Assembly: GCA_024529925.1 (NCBI GenBank) | Contig: JAFEUB010001107.1 | Location: 2,902,001-2,966,000 of the forward strand | DNA length: 64,000 nucleotides | Direction of reading: 5' to 3' | From: Ophthalmolycus amberensis | Lineage: Eukaryota; Chordata; Actinopteri; Perciformes; Zoarcidae | Shown: positions 46,455 through 54,944 of the stretch, piece by piece | How positions within the stretch are numbered: position 1 is the stretch's first letter | How the letters are laid out: each line of letters starts with the position of its first letter | Made by a program: the position numbers and the translations under genes | Notes under the pieces: generated by a model | Told to the model about the DNA's origin: nothing | Database searches by the model: none | What the model saw: the letters and a program-made list of their open reading frames with translations, nothing else

Positions 46455-49020
46455 ATGGCCGACGGAGTGGAGATTGCGTTGGACAGAGCACAGGTAAAAA
46501 CTCGCTTTTTTTTTGCTGCAATACAGTTTAAACTCTTTATAAATATGTCGGTTGATGGAAGTTTACATGTGTTCATGATAAATCATGTTATGAATCTACA
46601 GCGACTATAAGCTAGCTAGTATCCGCTAGCTTGTTTGCTAGCTGACTGGTTTAGCAACGAATCTACTAATGGCACAGCAACGAGCCCGAATCCCTCGAAC
46701 CCTGGAAGGAAACTGGTTTGTCGGTGGGTTGTTATAAGTATGTTATAACTGTAGCGTTAATGTCTCAACCAGGTGAAAAAGGCCGTCCAGGCATTGCAGG
46801 CTTTCCTGAAATCTAAGTCCACCGGGGACTCCTTGTTCCTGGACGATACTCGACAGATCAGCCTGCTCTTCACTCTCTGGAAGATCCCCAAAAAGCCACT
46901 GAACATCCGCATGTGAGTCCACTGCCTTCATCCCTGACCCGTAGTTTAATCTGTAGCAGATATATTTGCTCTCATCTGAACCGATTTCATTGATATTGAC
47001 GTCTTATTTCACCCCCAGTCCCTTGCCCCATGGCCAGCGGCCTGACACAGTCGAGGTTTGCCTCTTCACCAGAGACGAGCCCCACATGACTTCAGAACAG
47101 ACCCAAAGGTTTTATAAGAAGCTGCTGCAAGAGAAGGGAGTGAAAAACATCACTGAGGTATGCACACAAGTACAGAAAAACACATACATTAACTTATTAT
47201 AGCAAAGTTGGCTGACTAACCACAGTGGCTGGTAACTCCTAAAAACACTAGTTTTTGGCAGCCGAGTATGATTTTGGTCTACATTAAGACCTCCTGTTGA
47301 TGGAGGAACCAAAATCCTGATGTGTCCCTGTATCCGGAGCAGATCATCCCGTACAAGGTACTGACGACGGAGTACAAACCGCATGAAGCCAAGCGCCGTC
47401 TGCTGGGGAACTTCGACTTTTTCCTTTCTGACGAACGCGTCCGCCGCCTGCTGCCGTCCCACCTCGGGAAACATTTCTACCTGAGGAAAAGGTGAGACCC
47501 TTTTCTTCCACTCTTTGGTACCAACGAGTTCTTCTTTAGCCGCAATAGATGGATTCTTACGCCGCTTCTGTCGTTCCCAGAGAGCCGCTGTGTGTGAACC
47601 TGCAGAGCAAACATCTGGCGAGAGACATCCACAGAGTCATCCAGGGCACCAACATGAAAGTCACAAACAAGGGCGGCTGCTGGTGAGATTTGCACGACTG
47701 CTTTCTGTGTTCCCAGTGAAATCTGCTTTATTCAGCTGTCTGTGAAAACAACCTTTATTCAGCTTCAGGAAAACATTTTCTTTTAGTATTGCTTCAGCAA
47801 GATGGGAAACGATTAGAGTTTCACAGAATGTTTTGATGTCCTCTAACATGAATAGCACCTCAAAACAACCCGGTCGATTCTGTGAAGTGTTTGATTTGGG
47901 CAATTGCTGGTGCCATAGAGATTCAATGTAAATCCAGATGGACCTCCTCTTCCAATAAAGTCCGTCTCTACAACTTTGATACACAATATGTTACGTTTGC
48001 ATTAAAACCCTGCATTTATACTGCTTGTATTGTGGCTGTTTACAGCGTCACCTTGTAGTTTCACAGAGTAACGCTGCATTTTCTCACACGAATGGCCGCT
48101 ATCTTAGCATGGCGCGCATTGCCCACGCCGGCATGACTGCAGACGAGGTGACAGAAAACGTCGAGGCTGCGTTCCAGGCAGTGGTGGCAAAACTACGCAC
48201 GGTGAGTTCCCTGGATAACTTCCAGTTCAACGTCTCTCTGTGTGTATAAGTAACATATATTGTCTTATTTTATTCTATTCTTATTTATATATTCGTATTT
48301 ATGTTCCGTGTGTGTAGCGTGAAGGGCCCACAACTTATATTTCATTGTGCAACCCTTCATACTGTGTTGGTTTAAGCTGTTTCCTCTTCCCAAGTATGTA
48401 TTATATTTGCGTTGCCGTTTACAGAAAGGACCCGTAATGAAGCTCGTCCATATCAAGAGTCAAACATCAGTGGCCCTGCCAATCTACAACTCAAGCCTGA
48501 CCCACCTCACTGTGCTGGAAGAGGCGGAACATGCTCAGCTAAGAAAGAAAGAGGCGAGAACAAGTTCATACTCGCATGTTCATCTCGTGCCTGAGCTTCA
48601 TTTCTAGAAACGGCGTGTTAAATAAACAGCTCGCATGTGTGTGAATTTCAGAACGCCGCGGCCAGAAAGCTGAAGAACGAGGTCGAGAAGGCGCTCAAGA
48701 AGCAAACCGTTGCCACCGGAGAGGAGGGAGAAAAGGATGACAAAATCCCACAGCTGGTTCCCATAGCAACACCTAGCAAAAAGGCTAAACTGGAGGTCAG
48801 TGCTGCTCACAGCTGCTCGTCTTAACATTCAAACTAATGTAAATATTTAATTAATTAAGTGGACTGCAGACCCTCATCGCCTTTCTTTCTGTCTTTGTAG
48901 CTGGAGAAAGGTCCCAAAGCCGCCGTGACGAAGAAAGCAAAGAAAGCACCAAACAAACGGGCCAGGAAAGCCGGCAAGACTGACTTTAAAGTAAAGAGAA
49001 AAGTTCCGAAAGTCAAATGA
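46455..49020 (+). CDS. rsl1d1: Ribosomal L1 domain-containing protein 1
   Basis: Nucleolar protein (cellular senescence-inhibited gene, CSIG) with a ribosomal-L1-type fold, involved in rRNA processing and growth control. Coding exons: 46455-46493, 46773-46912, 47019-47157, 47343-47491, 47581-47682, 48108-48201, 48425-48553, 48652-48795 and 48901-49020. This gives 351 aa against about 490 in human, because the Lys-rich C-terminal tail is much shorter. The L1 domain spans roughly residues 25-265 (WKIPKKPLN, EVCLFTRDEP, EAKRRLLGNFDFFLSDERVR, RLLPSHLGKHFYLRK). The conserved motif KIPQLVPI follows, and the basic end is KRKVPKVK. The seventh exon has no GT donor in phase; a GC donor at 48554 (AAAGAG/GCGAGA) joins in frame to the exon at 48652. 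Directly follows gspt1, as in mammals. Confidence 0.93.
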
Positions 49021-49132
49021 TTCTCAATAGAGCTTCTTTGCACATTGCCATCTCTACAAGGACATTTTACACATTCGTTCACAGAATTATCATTATATTC
49101 AGTCTGTTTGTTTTTGCTCGGATGAAGCAGAT

Positions 49133-49138
49133 AATAAA
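49133..49138 (+). terminator. rsl1d1: Polyadenylation signal AATAAA, rsl1d1
   Basis: Canonical hexamer 113 bases after the stop codon. Confidence 0.75.
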
Positions 49139-49159
49139 CTTTGTAATCTAAAACTATCC

Positions 49160-50590
49160 GTGGCTATGTTTTGTTCTCTAAATGTGTTTTTTACCAAAAG
49201 GCCTTCGTCACAGCAGACGCTTTTATCAGAGCAGGAAAAGCACGGGAACCAATATCGAAAATGAAGCCTCTGTTCTTATTTAATTGTGTCAATCAGCCAT
49301 CATACACAGTGACGGGGTCCTGAGACTAGTACGGCTTACATGGAGTTCATCCCTTATTAACAATAAGTACTTATGTCGTATTCCTGCTATGTCAGTATGA
49401 AAAAGAAAAAAATACTTATGGTGGCTTGGCCAGTGATTAATCATGTAGAATAGAAGTGATTTATCAACTGGGACATTCAAATACTGTGTTATTGACTCGA
49501 CAAAAGGAAATATACTTTCCTTTCCTTTTTTAAGCATTCTATCTTTTTGACCACCTTTTCTTTTCAGGTCGTTTTAACCGTCAGACATTCCTCAGGAAAA
49601 CTAATCCCTGTCGGCATGAAAGAGATGACCGATTTATTTGATTATCGATTCGAGCTAAGTTCAAGTAACACCCAATGTGATGAGTCCTCCAAGAATGTAT
49701 TTCTCAAAATAGGAGTCGACACGTCAAGGACTTTGTAGAATGACTCGCTGAACATTAATAAACCGAATTATGATTAATTTAGCTTTTGGACTGAAGTCTT
49801 TGAGCACTTAAAAATAATAAACGCATGGATTCAAGTCGGCAACGTCTCATTTCAAGGTTGAAACCATCAGTCTGTACACAACACTGAATGGTTTCATACA
49901 CAGAATCTGTCCACACACCTTTTATATCCTTAAACATCTGAAGTGCGTTATCCTTGAGACGTGTTTGCTCACAGTCAGAGCTGTGCATGTAAAGCTGCTA
50001 GCCGTATCAAATGACATGCCTATTGTTGACTGGTTAATACTCGGGCCTTGTTCAGCTGCCGCTCGCTGGCAATAATGCCGTGTCAGCACAACTACCGTAC
50101 ATCCTCCTTTGAGGCTTTGCGTCTTCACAACGTTTACTAAAAAAAAGTACATTCTACACACGAGCAGATCGGAGATACTGAAATATGACTTTCCCGACAT
50201 TTCTACACACAGCATGTTTGTCTTTGATGTAAAACGCAACAAGATGGTCACTAAGTGGCCGGCCAATCGGCGGTGATGATATTGGTTCAACAGGTGGGCC
50301 GAGTCGTGTCTGTCCGTCCAAGCCCTCCCTCTGCTGTGTGGGTGTGGTGGGCCATCTGGAACTACAGTGTTCACGGGCTGCTGGGCAGGAGAACGAGAGA
50401 TGCATCATGCAAACACTCTGATCAGACAGAGGATAAAGCTCCTTCCTGTGACTGCCGGTGGGGAGGCGGCTGTGTTTCAACGGGGACTGGCTGAGCAGAC
50501 GGGACGAGCTCAAGGGAAGGTCTGGACGATCAGTGGCTGGTGTTCCCATTATTCATGTTTTAAAGGTTCTCAGAGGGGAGAGACAAAGCG
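49160..50590. other. Intergenic rsl1d1 to pirt-like
   Basis: No exon recognised on either strand. In mammals TNFRSF17 lies between the gspt1/rsl1d1 pair and snx29. I looked for a short cysteine-rich receptor here and saw none. A modestly GC-rich stretch at 50270-50600 may be the leader or promoter of the next gene. Confidence 0.55.
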
Positions 50591-50622
50591 GCAACAGGGG
50601 CGTTGCTCTGTTGAACGCAACC

Positions 50623-50936
50623 ATGGAAGCAATTGGAGAAACTTCACTTCCAGATGACTCTGGGAGTCTGAGCCTGTGTCCGGACCCTCGCCCGGGCTGG
50701 GCCCACCTCCACAAACCCATCATTGTGATGGTGATGGGGTCTCTGATGTCTGCCTCCTCTTCCTGCTCCAGTCCCTGGGGGTGACCGAGGCGTCCCGCTC
50801 CGTAGCCTCGGCCTGCCTGTCCTTAGGGCTGATGTTTGTTGTGATGGGTCTCGTGTGGATCCCCGTGCTGAACCAGAAGCAGAGGAGGAAGCGGTACAGC
50901 CGTGGGGGCTTGAGTAGAAGTGACTCTGCAATGTGA
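50623..50936 (+). pseudogene. pirt: pirt-like (phosphoinositide-interacting regulator of TRP channels), frame broken
   Basis: In mammals PIRT is a two-pass membrane protein that modulates TRPV1 and TRPM8 in sensory neurons. Here an ATG at 50623 opens MEAIGETSLP... and reaches HLHKPIIVMVMGSL, the conserved start of membrane segment 1 (mammalian HKPIII). That frame then ends in a TGA at 50782-50784. The rest of the family match is in another frame: ACLSLGLMFVVMGLVWIPVL plus a basic tail KQRRKRY, ending at 50936. The frames are offset by one base, and the segment between them is about nine residues shorter than in mammals. No plausible intron (only about 33 bp) bridges them. Either a real lesion (deletion or lost G in the GGGG at 50736-50739) or a sequence error. 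It sits next to a tmem238l-like gene, as in human 17p. Confidence 0.6.
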
Positions 50937-51148
50937 AAGTGGACACACTCATTTTTGTCAGTGATGATGCAACTGCGAAAACATCCGACACATTCACAAA
51001 GCTGCTGCGGTGCTTGCTGATAACCGCTTGCGCACGTTGTACTTTGACCACTGCAGGTTTGTCTGTGAGTCGACGAGGATCGCGCTTTGCTGTCCGGCAG
51101 CTGCACATCTGGACTACACTCTGCCTTCGGAGGACCTCCGCTGCCACC

Positions 51149-51637
51149 ATGTCAACATCTGTGCAGGTAGAGCCGTTCGCGGAGAGAGTGGACGGAGGAG
51201 TGGGCCGCTGCAAGTGCTCGTTCTGGTTCGCGGTGGCCCACGACGTCGTCGGCGTCTTCATCATGCTGTTGGGGGTGTTCGGAGGGCTCGTCATCCACGA
51301 CTTGTTCATCTACGCGGGGGCGATCATCATCTTCCTCAGCCTGATCTGGTGGGTGTTCTGGTACTCCGGGAACATCGACGTGCCGCCCGAGGAGCTGGAG
51401 GACGACGTGGGCCTGATCAAGCTGAAGGACCGCGAGCTCAGCCGGGTGGTGAGGCGCGTGACCGACCGCTTCACCAGCACGATCAGGAGCTCTTTCAGGA
51501 AGAGCGGCAGGTCCATCAGAGAAGACCCAACAGGCAACAGCAGGCCTTCAAACGCAGAGGTGTCGCTCTCCACCATCTATGACTCGACCATCACCACCTC
51601 TTCTGAAGAACTCGTGAGAGAGACACTGTCAATATGA
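51149..51637 (+). CDS. tmem238l: TMEM238-family membrane protein (tmem238l-like)
   Basis: Single-exon frame of 162 aa with a perfect Kozak start (GCCACCATG). Two hydrophobic segments: FWFAVAHDVVGVFIMLLGVF (about residues 25-45), then LFIYAGAIIIFLSLIWWVFW (about 53-72). The signature LIWWVFWYSGNIDVP is typical of TMEM238/TMEM238L. The C-terminal half (from about 77) is hydrophilic, with RRVTDRFTSTIRSSFRKSGR and a Ser/Thr-rich end, and is longer than I expect for TMEM238. Function in the family is essentially unknown. An acceptor-like CACTGCAG at about 51057 may start the exon. The l (like) paralogue is chosen because it lies beside pirt, as in human; tmem238 itself is the alternative. Confidence 0.75.
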   Translation: MSTSVQVEPFAERVDGGVGRCKCSFWFAVAHDVVGVFIMLLGVFGGLVIHDLFIYAGAIIIFLSLIWWVFWYSGNIDVPPEELEDDVGLIKLKDRELSRVVRRVTDRFTSTIRSSFRKSGRSIREDPTGNSRPSNAEVSLSTIYDSTITTSSEELVRETLSI

Positions 51638-51936
51638 ACTCAACCTTTTTAACGGACTGGAACGGACACACTGAACTTGGATCTTTACGTTTGTTTTTCT
51701 TTGCTCGTCACTTTAAAGGGATTCTGTGTTTGCACCGCTAACATGCACACTTGTAATGATTAGACAACGCTGTCTAGATAACATCCACATGCTTTTATCT
51801 CGCTGATAAGATGTAAACTTTGCACACTATTACACAGTGTTGCAAAAAAAAGAAGAAGAATTGATTTAGAAACCACAGCATTCTCATCAGTCATGTTTGG
51901 TTGATTCACAGATATTACAAAGTCGGGATGTGATGA

Positions 51937-51942
51937 AATAAA
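51937..51942 (+). terminator. tmem238l: Polyadenylation signal AATAAA, tmem238l-like
   Basis: Canonical hexamer 300 bases after the stop codon. A second one lies near 52037 and others follow near 52327 and 52455. Confidence 0.5.
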
Positions 51943-52673
51943 CGCGATGACAAGGGACTTATGATGAGGCTGATTGTGTGACCAGAATTTTTATAGCCGC
52001 CTTTTTTTTGTTTTTTGGACAAGGACACCGTTGGAAATAAACCAAATGCTTCCAGAAGGATAAGTCATGCAGTCCGTACTTATTTATTTTTACATCTCAT
52101 GGTAAATTGAAGCTGTAATCTCACCCGTCTCTACAATACATGTTTCGATCGCCATCTGTCTCCAAGTGCACTGAAAAGTCCCTGAAGGTTTCAAGTCTGA
52201 CGAGCTGATTGTGTGTTTTCAATGCAGTTGAATATTGGACAGTGAGCGGTTTGTATTTGTTATTGATAAATAATGTTGCGGTTCTGGGCTGTGGCTTCCT
52301 TCCGAAGACATTTATGACTAACCATCAATAAATCTGTAAATGGTCTGATTATTTCAGTTTTCCCCTCTTTTATATTTATTTATTTAACTGTCTCACGGCC
52401 ATCTTCAGCTTCCTGGAGTGTAATCTCTTCATGTACAAAATATACTGAACTCTAATAAATGTATCTTGCTCTCTACTCATGCATCGTTGCTAACATTTTT
52501 TCAGCATACAAACAGTAGTAGTTGTGTATATAGTACACAAAGTTCTACTTCAAGTCTCCAAACATCAGCATCCACATTAAGGAAAGAATCTAAAGTTCTC
52601 TAAATGTCAGGCAGTCTCTTTCACCTCTGATCTGACAATATCTCATGTTTGTGATTCTCTAATAAAACGGTAA

Positions 52674-52674
<1 letters not shown>

Positions 52675-52727
<53 letters not shown>

Positions 52728-52767
52728 CTCTCTCTCGCTCTCGCTCTCGCTCTCGCTCTCGCTCTCG

Positions 52768-52853
<86 letters not shown>
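52675..52853 (+). repeat. Compound (TC)n-(GCTCTC)n-(TC)n-(AC)n microsatellite
   Basis: About 160 bases of TC dinucleotides with a central array of GCTCTC hexamers (about 52725-52777), followed by AC units at 52835-52853. Open frames across it (poly Arg-Glu on the minus strand) are artefacts. Confidence 0.97.
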
Positions 52854-52854
<1 letters not shown>

Positions 52855-54081
52855 TCTTATGTGTGATGCACAGACACTAAAGCCTTAGATTAGATATGAC
52901 CAAAGTGATCAGAGTACAGATTGAAGCGGACTGCGATGATTCTCAGGTCATCTGATTACCACTGATCGAGTCATGTGATATCCATAAGTTAGTGTCTCTG
53001 TCTGAATTAGTTGTGGGGAAGAACGTGAAATGTCACACACACTTGTCACATAATGGCTGTTCTCTAATCTGCTGCTTTTTGTTTGAGTTGCAGGATGAGA
53101 GGCTCTTTCTGAGTTATTAATGTATTTGTTATAAACCAAATTGAAGTTTAACCTGGTGATGGCGCTGGATAAAAAAAGTCTGAATCGTGAGTGATTACAA
53201 TTCCTCCTGAGCCTGATCCCGCCCCCCAGAGGTTGATTGATGGGCGAGTATCATCCTGAAATAAATCCACCATGAAAGAAGAAGAAAAATAAAAGAGATA
53301 GCCTTCAAACTCAGAATACATGGAAGCAAAAAAATATAATGAGAATGCAGTTTTGTAATAATACACATACGTATTTATTTCAGTGGATATATATTTGAAA
53401 TAAATTGGGTCGAATTTTATTTTTTACTATTTAACTAATTAAATCATTGTTCGATTTAATCACTTATTTATTCACGTCATTGTCAATTTATCAATTTATG
53501 AATATATGTATTCATTTTTCAATTTAATCAGTATAATCATGAACTGTCAAATCTTCAATAAACTTGCATGAGTATAAATTGTTTCATGGTGACATTGATG
53601 CAACCAGATTTCTCATTGAGTCACTCACCAGAAACATTGCAGCTGCTTATGACCTGTGTGTGTGTGTGTGTGTGTGCGTGTGTGTGCTCGTGTGTGTGTG
53701 CGTGTGTGTGCTAACATCATTATCTGAAGCCATCAAGAGCTTTGAGGGTTTCATTCTCAGATTTACATTCAATTACATATTCTCAAGCAGTTGTCAGGCG
53801 TTGATTGTATATTATACAATATTATTCAATAAGCAATTCCATATATGAAATCAATTAAATGCTCCTAGACTGGTATTCCATATTCCCAAGTTTTCATTAA
53901 ATGTTCTCCGTTTTCAATTTAAAGTCCTAATAGGGTTAGACGCACTCACTGTGTTACTGCATCGGCTGGACGTTTCACGGTTTAAAGATTTAAATACAGG
54001 TTTAAAATAATTCACAAAAACTAAATTACTCCAAAAAACAACCATTACAAATCTGCATTCATACACATACTGTAGATTCAC

Positions 54082-54086
<5 letters not shown>

Positions 54087-54129
<43 letters not shown>
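54087..54129 (+). repeat. (AT)n microsatellite
   Basis: About 21 AT units in AT-rich intergenic DNA. Confidence 0.95.
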
Positions 54130-54132
<3 letters not shown>

Positions 54133-54502
54133 GAATAATGATCATACCAATTGATAAATAAATATAAGCAGATTTATATATAAATAAATAAAATAATCAG
54201 TGAATTAGAGGGATACTAGTGAAACAGATCCATTTATATTTGGATGTGCAGTTATAAGTAGTAAATGGTAAAGGTCAAATAACTCCATTGATGGAAGCAG
54301 TGAACAAGATGAGAACGACTGTAAACACTTTACCACTAAATACAAACAATACTAATGTATTTTATTCCTTTTTAAAATAAAAAGGAGGTGAAGACGTGTT
54401 AATGTTGCTGGAAATACACAGACATTTCATGTCTTTTTTTCTCGAATCTCTCTGCATAATATAAAAGGTTACTCTTGTAGTGCGACACTTCAACAGCAAA
54501 AG

Positions 54503-54561
54503 ACTACAACTCCCACTAGGCCCTGCCTGTCATATGACCGCTGTGTGTTTTGTCACGTGAC
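54503..54561 (+). promoter_or_regulatory. snx29: snx29 promoter: ZNF143-type motif and perfect CLEAR palindrome
   Basis: ACTACAACTCCCAC at 54503-54516 matches the ZNF143/THAP11 motif (ACTACAATTCCCA type), common at fish and mammal start sites. GTCACGTGAC at 54552-54561 is the exact CLEAR palindrome bound by TFEB/TFE3/MITF. They lie about 385-440 bases before the snx29 ATG, at the edge of a CpG-rich leader. Confidence 0.55.
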
Positions 54562-54895
54562 CTCGACACTGCTCAGTCCTCCGCTTCCCGTTCTTTGCGG
54601 CGAGTCAGGTCCCAGACTGAAAACACCGCTTTCCTCTTCAGACCGACCGCCACATGTTTTTAAAACGGACAGTTTCGTGGCTGTGAAACTGCACTCGGGC
54701 TCGTGCTCAGTACAGTTCCGCTGCTTCGTACAACTCTTTGCATGTCAGCCTGTGTACAGACTCACAGCGCCCAGCGGCTCCCCGGCAGGCCTCTCCGTTC
54801 ACCGTGCGAGCATCAGTCCTCACGCCGCGGTTGGGTGGCTCCGGCTCGGGCCGCGGAGGAAGCATGTGCCCGGTGCATCGCTAGCCTCTGCTCTC

Positions 54896-54907
54896 ATGAA
54901 CGGTTAG
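54896..54907 (+). other. snx29: Three-codon upstream ORF in the snx29 leader
   Basis: ATG AAC GGT TAG lies 37 bases upstream of the true start, which itself reads ATGAACG at the exon end. The two starts share ATGAACGGT. It is present in mature mRNA only if transcription begins upstream, as the promoter motifs suggest. Confidence 0.5.
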
Positions 54908-54944
54908 GCTTGGATGTCACGGGTACCGGAGTTTGGCTGTCAGA

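Larger units (their letters stand above)
52060..54480. other. Intergenic space before snx29
   Basis: AT-rich, no exon recognised. Contains the compound microsatellite at 52675-52853, a (TG)n at about 53656-53710 and an (AT)n at 54087-54129, with runs of ATTTATT-type sequence at 53370-53550 and 54130-54190. Confidence 0.65.

Noticed and set aside
49547..49738. 63-codon frame between rsl1d1 and the pirt-like gene
   Set aside because: No recognisable motif, AT-rich context, does not begin with ATG in a good context, and no splice support.
52621..52854. Arg-Glu repeat frames on the minus strand
   Set aside because: Translation of the (TC)n/(AC)n microsatellite.
49160..54480. TNFRSF17 expected from mammalian order near snx29
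   Set aside because: Searched by eye for a short cysteine-rich exon on both strands; none seen.
54545..54907. 120-codon frame ahead of snx29
   Set aside because: It has no ATG start and ends at the TAG of the tiny upstream frame. It is GC-rich leader sequence.
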